Part shown: positions 7,524-16,626 of the stretch, piece after piece
Layout: every line of letters begins with the position of its first letter
How positions within the stretch are numbered: position 1 is the first letter of the stretch
Made by a program: the position numbers and the translations under genes
NCBI GenBank assembly: GCA_030589895.1
Contig: JAUUZQ010000039.1
Coordinates: 1-32,370 of the forward strand
Direction: 5' to 3'
From: Bacteroidales bacterium
GTDB lineage: Bacteria; Bacteroidota; Bacteroidia; Bacteroidales; GCA-2748055
Length of the DNA stretch: 32,370 nt
The notes under the pieces: model-generated
The model's input: only the letters and a program-made list of their open reading frames with translations
What the model was told of the DNA's origin: nothing
Database searches by the model: none

Positions 7524-10500
7524 CTACAGCACAACCAATTTCCTGACAACGATTTGATCTCTTGTATTCACTTGCACAATATATATACCGGGTGGAACCG
7601 CGTCTAAAGAAAATCTCTGCTCCCCTTCTCCGGTCCAGTTGCGATGTATCATGATTTTCCCGGCGAAATCTATCAGCCTGACAGATTCAACTGCTAACTC
7701 ATGTACAGAAACAGTAAAAAAGCCCTTGGTAGGATTTGGATAGATCACAATGCCACTGCCATCATCCAGGAGATCCTCAACACCGGTATCTTCGATCAGA
7801 TAGGCAATTACCCTGTCAGTTGCACTTAAGAAACCATCACTTACAGAAAGTAAGAATGTATATTCAGTAGTGCCATTGATATCCACTGCGGTAAAAGAAG
7901 GATTCATGCTAAGAGGATCATCAAGGCTTATCCCGTCCGGCGGAAACCACTCATAAAGCACCTGATCGAAATCAGGATCGAAAGAGCCGGAAGCATCAAG
8001 CGAGTATTGCTCCCCTGCTATGATATCAAAATCTTCACCGGCATCAGCTATAGGTACCTTATTTGTGTTCAGGATGGTCCATGTGGCCTCAGCAGAATAA
8101 GTTCCCTTCATCCCGCTGATGTATTTTTCAATCTTGCTCAAATCGATGGTCATGGTATAATCCCCTGCCTCATTCTCCACTGTATTAAACCCGGAAACTG
8201 TAAACAGCGTGTCTGAAACCTGCGCTATTAAAAGACCTCCGTGGTCGATGATATCGCCCTTCATTCGGAGCGATAAACTACTGAGATCCACAGAGGAAGC
8301 CAGAATCTTTTCAGTAAACAACAAGTTAATCGACTCAGGATGACCGGTGACCGGCTCAAGCGCCAGACCCGGAAACGATACCCGGAAGGCTGATTCATCT
8401 ACAACAATCGGAAGCTGCGTGATACTGAAATTGCTGTTTTCATCGATACAATGTACTTCAAGCAGAACATTCCCGGGGGAGGTGAGTACTAAGGGAAGCG
8501 AAAGCTCGCCTGACATCACATGACTGCTATCGGCAAGCCAGGTTAGGGTTCCGTAATCATTTTTATAAATCTCCACCTTCACATCCTCATCAATGACATC
8601 CATGGTCACTGTTATGAAACGTGTCGAGGTAATCCCATCCTCACTGGAATATCCCCGGTCCGGACTGATCCTCAGGTTCCCAACCTGACTGGGTGGCAAG
8701 CGATCCACACTCCACTGGTACTCTGCGATGCCATCTCCCGAAATCCCGGCCCTGTCGTAAACAGCATTCATATTTACTTTCAGGATGTAATCCCCTGAAT
8801 AATACGTCAGGAGCCTGAATTGCGATAATTCACGCATACCAAAGCCTAAAGAATCAATATGCACCTGTGAAAGCGGTTGTTGCAAATTGTCCTTCCACAG
8901 TTCAATGGACGCCAGATTAAATCCTTTGATCGCCTCACTGAATATGATCTCCATCCCGGTCACATGCTGTTCATCAAAACCACCATCCATGATCGGCATA
9001 AATGAAAGAAGACTTGGCGGCGTTGTGTCGATGGTCCATTCCACCGATTGCTGAATCAGTCCCTGTATACCATCAATGGTAGCCAGTTCCGGAAGATCCA
9101 CGGTAAGGCTGTAATCACCGTCAGTACTCATCAGCACTTCCAGACCTGAGATTTTAAATAATTTAGCTTCCGTATCCATCAGCGTTATTGTAACTGCACC
9201 ATTCACGGCAACACCATCTTTCGAAAGAATAAAGCGCGACGGCAGCAGGGTATTTACATCGATGGGCAGGTTGAACCTAACCAGCATATAGTCAAAGGGA
9301 TCGCCTGCATCGTCTGTGGGCAGACCAATAAACTCTTCTACCATGGGTACATTCAGGAACTGGGTCCAGGAAACCTCTTTCCCGACTCTTCCTTTTATCC
9401 CATCCATATCATGAATCTCAGCGGCCTGTACAGTAAGTGCATAAAATCCATTTCCTGTAGTCAGTGAAGAGAGATCCACAGTATAGTTGACTTCATCAAT
9501 TCTCGTTATAATAACGGTAGAGTCCATGATATCAACTCCTCCCTGCAACCTGAGCATCATATCCTGGTATGTAAAGGTGGAAGGCTCGATCTCCTTGTTG
9601 AACCTCACATTTACTTCAGTAAGCGGATGACTCACAAAAACTCCCGGAACCCCGTCTATACGTAGCACTGCCGGTGGATCCGGAGCCTTCAGTTCCCAGG
9701 TAATAGTATATTCCTGTTCCCCGATATCTTCAAATATATCGACAAAATGGAACTTATTTTCATATACCGGCTCATTCCCGTCCGGAAGGGTTACGTGGGA
9801 TAACCATACGTTATCCTTAGGTAATTCCTGTTGATCTGAATTCCTTATCACGCTTACGATTTCATATTTTCCATTTCCCGGATCAGGAAGTTTAATATAA
9901 TTCCATCCAAGCTTAGAGGCAAAAACCTTCAAGGTATTTGTAAACAACGGAAAGTGAATCGCTCCTTCAAAGAGACCTATATCCGCCCCAAACACATCCA
10001 GAAGCAACTGCCCCTGCGACAGGTATATCACATCGGGTCGCTCCGCAGCATCCTGATAGGCATTCACAAGGAAATCGTTGATGCCATCATCTGTGGCTCC
10101 ATATACCCGTATACTTCTGATCAATTCATGAAGTTCCGCACCGCTTATAAGGCTTAGATCCGGATTTCCACGGCTGTCGAGATGCGTGACACTCGCCTCG
10201 TAATTCACAAAATGTCCAAGGAGATCAGCGGTAAACCACCACTGTCCCACTGTTGATGTTCTGGGAGCAATATTTCCAAAGTCGATATTTGTTAATCCCA
10301 ACTGACGCGGCTGTCCGTTAAGATTAGAAGCTATCAGTTCAAAATGGATGGATAGTCCTTTTTCGTTATCTATGATCTCAGGCTGTGCTGATTCTATGCG
10401 AACATTCTTTGCAGTTCCATATCCATTGTTCTCGATCATGACCGCAAGCTCAGCAGGTATGATCGGCTCAATAGGATCGGTTAGCGGATCATCGCCCAGA

Positions 10501-13500
10501 ATATCGCGCTGCATAAAGTAGTGAAGGAAGAGATCCGGACTTGGATTCACATCCAGGGTAACCGGGAACAGCGGTTTCTCAACAGTTACACCGGTAAATG
10601 GATCCAGGTAAGAGAACGAACCACCAAAGGAGTAACTTACAGGTACCTCCGGAGCAGCACCTCTCTCAGGTATGAAGAGAATCGTGGCACTTCCTGTCTC
10701 CTCGGAGCCCAGCGAACCCGTGCCGTCAATACCGGTAAGAATATCAAGTGCTTTGGTTTCAATCTCAAAAAGGTCATTGGATAACTCTCCATTTTCATTC
10801 CATATTTCAATATTCAATTGAATCTCCTCCATGGCTGTTGTTGTATGTCCATTGAAGATTGTTAAGGTTCCTTCGAAAGCCTCTCTTGTCATTACCAGCT
10901 TCTGAGAAATCTTTATTGAAACAGATGCGCAAACAGATGATCTTCCAACTTCAACCTCTTCCTTAAGAGTTTGATATGCACTATTATGCATATCGCTTAC
11001 TGAGAGATAAGCAAGGGAGAAAGCGTAATCGCGGGCCACCTGCATCTTTGCATAATAACTATCCAGTGAGTCCTGGCTAATCATGTCTGGATACTCATTT
11101 GTAGGATTCATGATCCCCTTTCCCCATGCTTCCATGGTCATGTTCCAGTAAGAAACAAATGCATCAATCTCATCATCAGAGATGTCAGTACCCACCATCG
11201 CCTGTCTCACATTGTCTATCGTTTGTTGATCAAATGGAACCTTGTTTGTAACCACAGAATCAACCCCGGCAGCAAAATCCCAGAAATTCTCTTTAGATTC
11301 CCAATCCAAACTACCCATATACTCAGAAAGATAAGCTATTTCAGCTCTGTTATTATATATGGCATATTCCATTTCTAATACAGACTGTCTCATGATGGGA
11401 GGTATAGAAATTGCGGCTTTAGTTCCCATGTCATTCAGAGCACCTTTCATGAGGCCTGCAGGAGGCGATTCATAACAGGTCAGAATCGTTCCAACAACAC
11501 CAAATGTACAACCGACAACAGGCAAGCAACTACCTACATCCATAAATGAAATATCACCGTCAGCAAATCCATAAAGACAGGATGCTGCCGACCCGATAGG
11601 CCCACCTAAACATCCAATTATTGTTGACAATACGCTTATCAGACATGGATCACAGCCGGTTGAAGGTGATAATGTAGAAACCGTACCCTCATAAGGATCA
11701 ATAGATGAACTACCGTCATCTCCGGGAACTCCGGGACCAACATAACCTCCACCACCGGGCAGAGAGCCACCACCAGGAAGAGTACCACCCGGACATACCC
11801 TGCCCGAAAAAGAAAATAAGGCACCGGCTTGGCGCCATTGTCTGTCAGGACCACATTCAAATCCGTAGACGGTGATTGCGACATCTGAACAGGCTCCGCC
11901 TCCGCTTTTACTTCCGACTGTGGATTTTGCAGATCCTTTCCTTTGCATCGTTACCGGAATCTGAATGGCCTGCCTGGCCAAAAGGTCCATCTTCGTGTAG
12001 CTAATTATCCATTCATACTCAGGATCGTCTTGCGGAAAACTAAGGTCCACATCCTTCGCAGTGATTAAGCCATGATTCGTCAGCGTTACAAGGAAGGTAT
12101 AGGTTTCATCGTTAAAGAGCTGTGGCATCACATCAGTCATTTCCATGACAACTACCGGAGCGGGAACATTGGTTTCATACTCCATCACTAGTTCGATCTC
12201 GTAAGTGTCCTCAATTTCGGTTGGGACTACCTCCCATGTATACGTGATCGCCTGGAAACCCAGGAATACCGATTGCTCATTTACCCTGCCGGGATCAATA
12301 ATGATGGCATTCTGGTATCCTTCATGCTTTTCAGCCTGAACAGTCATCGTGTAAGTACCTTCAGCCAGGCTGTCTGCTTCAAATATCCCATAAGTATTCG
12401 TGAATCCCTCGGCAACAATTTGACCGCTGTAAGGATGACGAACCACGACATGCGCATTTTGCACATGCGGGGCTTCTTCTGTAAAATAAGTGTATTCATC
12501 TACAACATCCACCTGCAAACCTCCGATTTCCTCCGAAACCACCTCAATACGATAAGGAATTGCCAGGTCATCTCCATTGGTATTATGCACTACAATTCTT
12601 CCGGACAGTGGTGTGTTTAATGGAATGTCGCTATTGGGCGTGAAGAGCAAAGTAATGGTTATTGTATCTCCTGAGAGCATGGTTTCTATGGAATCCGGAC
12701 TGGCCAGTGACATCCACTCCAGGTCAGGCAGATCTATAGTGAGCTCAGCAGTCTCTCCGGCTCCGTCATTAATTATCTTCAGGTCGTAATACCGTGTTTT
12801 CCCCTTGGTAATGCTTGTATTTATACTGGCTGGCTGGCTCACCAGGTGACTTCCAAGTGCCTGGCAATAATAGTAAGCCGTAAATTCAAATGAGATTCCC
12901 TCTGCGGAGTTCACCCTCACAGGAACATCTATGTAATTTCTACCATCTGTGATCACCTCTCCAAGAATGGTGAAATTGAATTCGGAAATTTTATTTCCGG
13001 GCAGCACAGGGATGGTATCAACAAGAAATGTAACTCCATCCGGAATCTCCAATGCCTCAAAAGTGATATCTGTTAAGTCGATATTGCTCCTGTTTTTTAT
13101 TCCGATGGTTCCGCTTTCAACAACATTCTTTTTTATGTTCCAGATCAGGTGATCCCTCGAAGATCGCTCCATACCGAGAATATCAAAAGCATCCTGCTCT
13201 TCATCAAGACCCTGTCCCGGGTAGCAGGCCCCGACAATATAGTGTCCCGATTCATAGCTATATGGTTCAAAGATCGTACTGAAGCCTCCTGTCTCATCTG
13301 TGGAAACCTCAATTACCCTTCTTACACCTCCGGAAATGATATATACATCCAGGGCTACATTGGCAGCAGTATTTCCGTCAATTAATACCGCCTCTCCATG
13401 AATAGTTAAGGCTTCCGGGACAGTAAAGAATTCTTCATCTACGATTGCTGTGGCGGAATAATCAGGAATAATCTCTATCGGCACAGGCGTAGATTCATTA

Positions 13501-16500
13501 TTGATGTATAACAATTCAGCAACGGTGGCTTCCGGATTCACCTTCCCGATCAGGTAATAATCGCCCGTCATGCCGGGTACAGTGATTAAATCCAGGAATT
13601 GAAAAGAGAGACCTATATCAATCGGATCAGCCAGAGTTCCCTGGTATATCACCGAGTCTTTATCATCAATTCTATTATCTTCTGAAAGATAAAGATTAAC
13701 AGCTACGCCTGAAGGTGCCTTGCCATATCCATTGTTCTGAATCAGGGTCTGAACCTCAATTTGCCTCCCTGTAATTACTGTATTATCAGCAAGTTCCAGA
13801 TCACTCATCTCCAGATCCGGCCTGTTTATATCCGTCACATTCACCCATGCAAAACCAGTTGAGAAGCCTGTGGCTGCAGCCTGTACTGTGACCATTTGGC
13901 TGCCATCGTCGACCTGGTCATCTTTGGTGTCCATGGATACCCTAACACTGGTTTGTCCAACAAGAATTATTGCAGAAGAAGGGATGGTGAGCTCAGTGAT
14001 GTCGCTGGATGAAAGTGTCAGGTCTAAGGCCTCACCGGTAGAAGTATTTCTGCTTATTGTCATTGTCCCTGCATTGCTAATCCCTTCCTTGAGGGTAACG
14101 GGACTAACCGTAACAGTAAGCGCAGGTCCATCATTGTCAGCCACTGTTAAAGTAGCGTTTACCACACCTCCGTTATCGGGAGTAGTGGTGCAATTACAGG
14201 AAGAGATATAGATTTTTCCAGTAAGTTCAACCGTTCTGTATCCATCAACCTGTGCATTATCAATCACTCCGATATTAAACTGCTTCTCACTGACATTCTG
14301 GTCCAGCGTGACAGAAGCAGGAAAATAAAGCGTATTCGAAATGTCTGCGGAAAGGTTTACCCTGATAGAACTTGTGCCTGTTCCAACCCGGCGGATCACA
14401 CCCCATGTTGCATAAGGACCCGCTCCTTCAGATACCGAATCTGCAAGAATTTCAAATTCAATTTCCGGGATATCATCATCGACTATGGTTGCCAGTACAG
14501 TGCCTGAAATCATCCCATCTGCCCTTGCTGCGATATTAACTTCTTGATTCAGTTCCGGGGTGGTATTATCGGCAACGGCCACTGCGACCTGCGCTGACTC
14601 AAGACCTCCATCTATAACTAACTGAGATGGAAAGGACCACTGTGAAGAAAAGCTTGTTGAGAGGTAGACAATCACAGAATCGGAAGTGACCAGGTCCCTG
14701 CTTACGGTCAGTATCAGTGTATCTCCTTCAAAAGCAATATTTTTATCGAGGGATAATGTTAGTGTTGTATTTTCATTGTCCAGCACATTCAAAATGTGTG
14801 ACTGTGACACATATCCTGATGCAGTGACTTCTATTTCAATCTCCCGCGAACCGTCCAGGATGGCATTATCCACCATCGTGATATTAAAGAGTACCGAAGA
14901 ACTTCGCTCCGGAATGGTTACCGATGCCGGGATATTGATCTGCCCCGCTTCAGAAGCTGTAAGATTTACCGTCAGTGCCTGTGTATAGTTTCCGCTCCGT
15001 GTGACATAACTTCGCAGCAAACCACTGTAATCTTCCGATGCAGAAGCAGGAATATTAAGATACAGTTTGCTCTGCACGTTTATCCTGTTCGTCGAAACCG
15101 CATGATTATTCACCTCATTTCCAGGGTATTCCTGCAATTCAAGCGAAGGAATGAGATCTACTTCGATATAGGCCTCCCCGGAGAAAGAAATTATTTCGGG
15201 AAGTGTGAACTGGGAATTCCTTTCGATACCAGCATTCTTTTCCAACACCTCTGTATATTGAGGGGTCACACCCAGATTCACGCGGATTCCGGAAAGAGAG
15301 ACAATCGAAACTTTTTCTGTCCATCCTCCGACTGCCGCTGCATCTCCAATATTCTGAACCTGCCAGGAAACAGCAATCGCCTCGCCTGGTTCATAAATAT
15401 ACTTATCCGGAGTAATCCCACTTACTTCAACATCGGGCAATGGTTTTTCAATCACAAAAATATCCGGCTGTTGCTGACTGGTATTGTTATTATTATCAAT
15501 CTCAGGGATGTGGTTCAACCGGTCTGTCAAGCCAATCAAATAGTAGTTACCGGAATATTCTGTAGGGATGGAAAGGCTAATGGATTGCTGGTAACTGCCA
15601 TCCGGTGCCAGGGCTTGCTTCCGTTCAATTTGTCCCAGGAAGCGATCGTCTCCTGAGTAGGTATTATCTGTAGAGAGGTAAAAGGCATCAAGCCAGGATG
15701 TTATTGAAGTCGATCCGGGACCCTGGTTATTTATGGTATAATTCACATCGAAAGGAGTAGCTGAAATGATGGTATCCGGAAGCGATATTTCTGTCATGAT
15801 AAGATCAGAAAGCTCCCTTACAGTAAAAGTATGTGTGATACTTGTATCCTGGAGGCACTGATTTACAGACAGGACGAACCAGTTATAGCTTTCTCCATAT
15901 ACCAAATTATACACCCGGACAGAAGTGTTGAAAATGGATCCAATGTAAGGGTTTGTCGGAATGGGATCTCCCGTCTTCCATAGGAATAAACTATAATGGA
16001 GCGTATTATCCGAAGGTTGCCAGAAGAGATCCACCGTAGCATTCTGACCCATGGCCTGATCTTCCGGCAGTAATCCTGTGGCTTTGCCGGGAGTACCGCA
16101 AACGGCATTCAGTATGGTGGGTGTATAGTAATCAGGAACATGATCGGCTACAAATAATTCTGTTTCTGAAATTTCATAAATCTTTTCCTGGAAAATATCA
16201 TAATATTTGAAAGTAATCTCATCTCCGGATGGAGTGTCGCTATACACACGCACCTTAAACTCAATGAGTCCGGTAGGAGGAAACATCACAGAAGCAGATT
16301 GCGCTCCCCGGATTTGTCCGTTTATATAGGCAACAATGGTTCCATCTTCAAGATAACTCCCGTCTAAATTCACCCTGTATATATATTCAGCGCTATATTC
16401 AAACTGGTTAGACAATTGTGCATTTGAGGGAATTGCCGGAACCTGGAGTTGCGCATTTGCAAGGAAAGTGACATTCATCAGGACGAGGACAAAGAGTGTC

Positions 16501-16607
16501 ATGGCTCTTGTAAATTTCCGGGAAGGCCTCAGCAATGAAAGAATCTCTGACAATGCATTAAAAAGAATCACTGACAATGCCTTATATGTATGTATCTTCT
16601 GCTTCAT
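7524..16607 (-). CDS. Giant secreted mosaic protein (CARDB, Calx-beta, Ig-like, PKD-like) with T9SS sorting domain
   Basis: This 3027-aa surface protein starts with a signal peptide; the exporting segment is MTLFVLVLMNVTFLANAQ, so the true start may be the ATG at 16502. Modules in order, with approximate residues: a beta-sandwich (68-166), Fn3-like (170-265), two CARDB-like (266-510), four Calx-beta-like (510-925, with DNA..DG and DDxI turns), a third CARDB-like (930-1046), further Ig-like and carboxypeptidase-regulatory-like modules to about 1560, a glycine-rich linker (1604-1635), a cysteine-rich hydrophobic segment (1650-1718), a helical region (to about 1850), more Ig-like modules, PKD-like (2853-2936), and a type A T9SS domain (from about 2949, YPNPTKGFF, ending VVRKLVVL). 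No catalytic domain was recognised. It is probably an adhesin or matrix protein. It is the last gene of the three-gene operon, 19 bp after its neighbour. No intrinsic terminator is evident in 7263-7523. Confidence 0.85.
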   Translation of the reverse strand: MKQKIHTYKALSVILFNALSEILSLLRPSRKFTRAMTLFVLVLMNVTFLANAQLQVPAIPSNAQLSNQFEYSAEYIYRVNLDGSYLEDGTIVAYINGQIRGAQSASVMFPPTGLIEFKVRVYSDTPSGDEITFKYYDIFQEKIYEISETELFVADHVPDYYTPTILNAVCGTPGKATGLLPEDQAMGQNATVDLFWQPSDNTLHYSLFLWKTGDPIPTNPYIGSIFNTSVRVYNLVYGESYNWFVLSVNQCLQDTSITHTFTVRELSDLIMTEISLPDTIISATPFDVNYTINNQGPGSTSITSWLDAFYLSTDNTYSGDDRFLGQIERKQALAPDGSYQQSISLSIPTEYSGNYYLIGLTDRLNHIPEIDNNNNTSQQQPDIFVIEKPLPDVEVSGITPDKYIYEPGEAIAVSWQVQNIGDAAAVGGWTEKVSIVSLSGIRVNLGVTPQYTEVLEKNAGIERNSQFTLPEIISFSGEAYIEVDLIPSLELQEYPGNEVNNHAVSTNRINVQSKLYLNIPASASEDYSGLLRSYVTRSGNYTQALTVNLTASEAGQINIPASVTIPERSSSVLFNITMVDNAILDGSREIEIEVTASGYVSQSHILNVLDNENTTLTLSLDKNIAFEGDTLILTVSRDLVTSDSVIVYLSTSFSSQWSFPSQLVIDGGLESAQVAVAVADNTTPELNQEVNIAARADGMISGTVLATIVDDDIPEIEFEILADSVSEGAGPYATWGVIRRVGTGTSSIRVNLSADISNTLYFPASVTLDQNVSEKQFNIGVIDNAQVDGYRTVELTGKIYISSCNCTTTPDNGGVVNATLTVADNDGPALTVTVSPVTLKEGISNAGTMTISRNTSTGEALDLTLSSSDITELTIPSSAIILVGQTSVRVSMDTKDDQVDDGSQMVTVQAAATGFSTGFAWVNVTDINRPDLEMSDLELADNTVITGRQIEVQTLIQNNGYGKAPSGVAVNLYLSEDNRIDDKDSVIYQGTLADPIDIGLSFQFLDLITVPGMTGDYYLIGKVNPEATVAELLYINNESTPVPIEIIPDYSATAIVDEEFFTVPEALTIHGEAVLIDGNTAANVALDVYIISGGVRRVIEVSTDETGGFSTIFEPYSYESGHYIVGACYPGQGLDEEQDAFDILGMERSSRDHLIWNIKKNVVESGTIGIKNRSNIDLTDITFEALEIPDGVTFLVDTIPVLPGNKISEFNFTILGEVITDGRNYIDVPVRVNSAEGISFEFTAYYYCQALGSHLVSQPASINTSITKGKTRYYDLKIINDGAGETAELTIDLPDLEWMSLASPDSIETMLSGDTITITLLFTPNSDIPLNTPLSGRIVVHNTNGDDLAIPYRIEVVSEEIGGLQVDVVDEYTYFTEEAPHVQNAHVVVRHPYSGQIVAEGFTNTYGIFEADSLAEGTYTMTVQAEKHEGYQNAIIIDPGRVNEQSVFLGFQAITYTWEVVPTEIEDTYEIELVMEYETNVPAPVVVMEMTDVMPQLFNDETYTFLVTLTNHGLITAKDVDLSFPQDDPEYEWIISYTKMDLLARQAIQIPVTMQRKGSAKSTVGSKSGGGACSDVAITVYGFECGPDRQWRQAGALFSFSGRVCPGGTLPGGGSLPGGGGYVGPGVPGDDGSSSIDPYEGTVSTLSPSTGCDPCLISVLSTIIGCLGGPIGSAASCLYGFADGDISFMDVGSCLPVVGCTFGVVGTILTCYESPPAGLMKGALNDMGTKAAISIPPIMRQSVLEMEYAIYNNRAEIAYLSEYMGSLDWESKENFWDFAAGVDSVVTNKVPFDQQTIDNVRQAMVGTDISDDEIDAFVSYWNMTMEAWGKGIMNPTNEYPDMISQDSLDSYYAKMQVARDYAFSLAYLSVSDMHNSAYQTLKEEVEVGRSSVCASVSIKISQKLVMTREAFEGTLTIFNGHTTTAMEEIQLNIEIWNENGELSNDLFEIETKALDILTGIDGTGSLGSEETGSATILFIPERGAAPEVPVSYSFGGSFSYLDPFTGVTVEKPLFPVTLDVNPSPDLFLHYFMQRDILGDDPLTDPIEPIIPAELAVMIENNGYGTAKNVRIESAQPEIIDNEKGLSIHFELIASNLNGQPRQLGLTNIDFGNIAPRTSTVGQWWFTADLLGHFVNYEASVTHLDSRGNPDLSLISGAELHELIRSIRVYGATDDGINDFLVNAYQDAAERPDVIYLSQGQLLLDVFGADIGLFEGAIHFPLFTNTLKVFASKLGWNYIKLPDPGNGKYEIVSVIRNSDQQELPKDNVWLSHVTLPDGNEPVYENKFHFVDIFEDIGEQEYTITWELKAPDPPAVLRIDGVPGVFVSHPLTEVNVRFNKEIEPSTFTYQDMMLRLQGGVDIMDSTVIITRIDEVNYTVDLSSLTTGNGFYALTVQAAEIHDMDGIKGRVGKEVSWTQFLNVPMVEEFIGLPTDDAGDPFDYMLVRFNLPIDVNTLLPSRFILSKDGVAVNGAVTITLMDTEAKLFKISGLEVLMSTDGDYSLTVDLPELATIDGIQGLIQQSVEWTIDTTPPSLLSFMPIMDGGFDEQHVTGMEIIFSEAIKGFNLASIELWKDNLQQPLSQVHIDSLGFGMRELSQFRLLTYYSGDYILKVNMNAVYDRAGISGDGIAEYQWSVDRLPPSQVGNLRISPDRGYSSEDGITSTRFITVTMDVIDEDVKVEIYKNDYGTLTWLADSSHVMSGELSLPLVLTSPGNVLLEVHCIDENSNFSITQLPIVVDESAFRVSFPGLALEPVTGHPESINLLFTEKILASSVDLSSLSLRMKGDIIDHGGLLIAQVSDTLFTVSGFNTVENEAGDYTMTIDLSKIEKYISGMKGTYSAEATWTILNTNKVPIADAGEDFDIIAGEQYSLDASGSFDPDFDQVLYEWFPPDGISLDDPLSMNPSFTAVDINGTTEYTFLLSVSDGFLSATDRVIAYLIEDTGVEDLLDDGSGIVIYPNPTKGFFTVSVHELAVESVRLIDFAGKIMIHRNWTGEGEQRFSLDAVPPGIYIVQVNTRDQIVVRKLVVL
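16541..16584. repeat. Short in-frame tandem repeat in the N-terminal leader
   Basis: GAATCTCTGACAATGCATTA (16541-16560) and GAATCACTGACAATGCCTTA (16565-16584) match at 18 of 20 positions with a 24-nt period. If translation starts at 16607 they encode the duplicated ALSVILFN/ALSEIL stretch. If it starts at 16502 they lie in the leader between the two genes. Confidence 0.6.
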
Positions 16608-16626
16608 AGATCTCTTTTATCAAATT

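Noticed and set aside
15102-15656. 184-codon plus-strand frame inside the 3027-aa gene
   Set aside because: It is antisense to clear CARDB modules; long antisense frames are expected in such a large gene.
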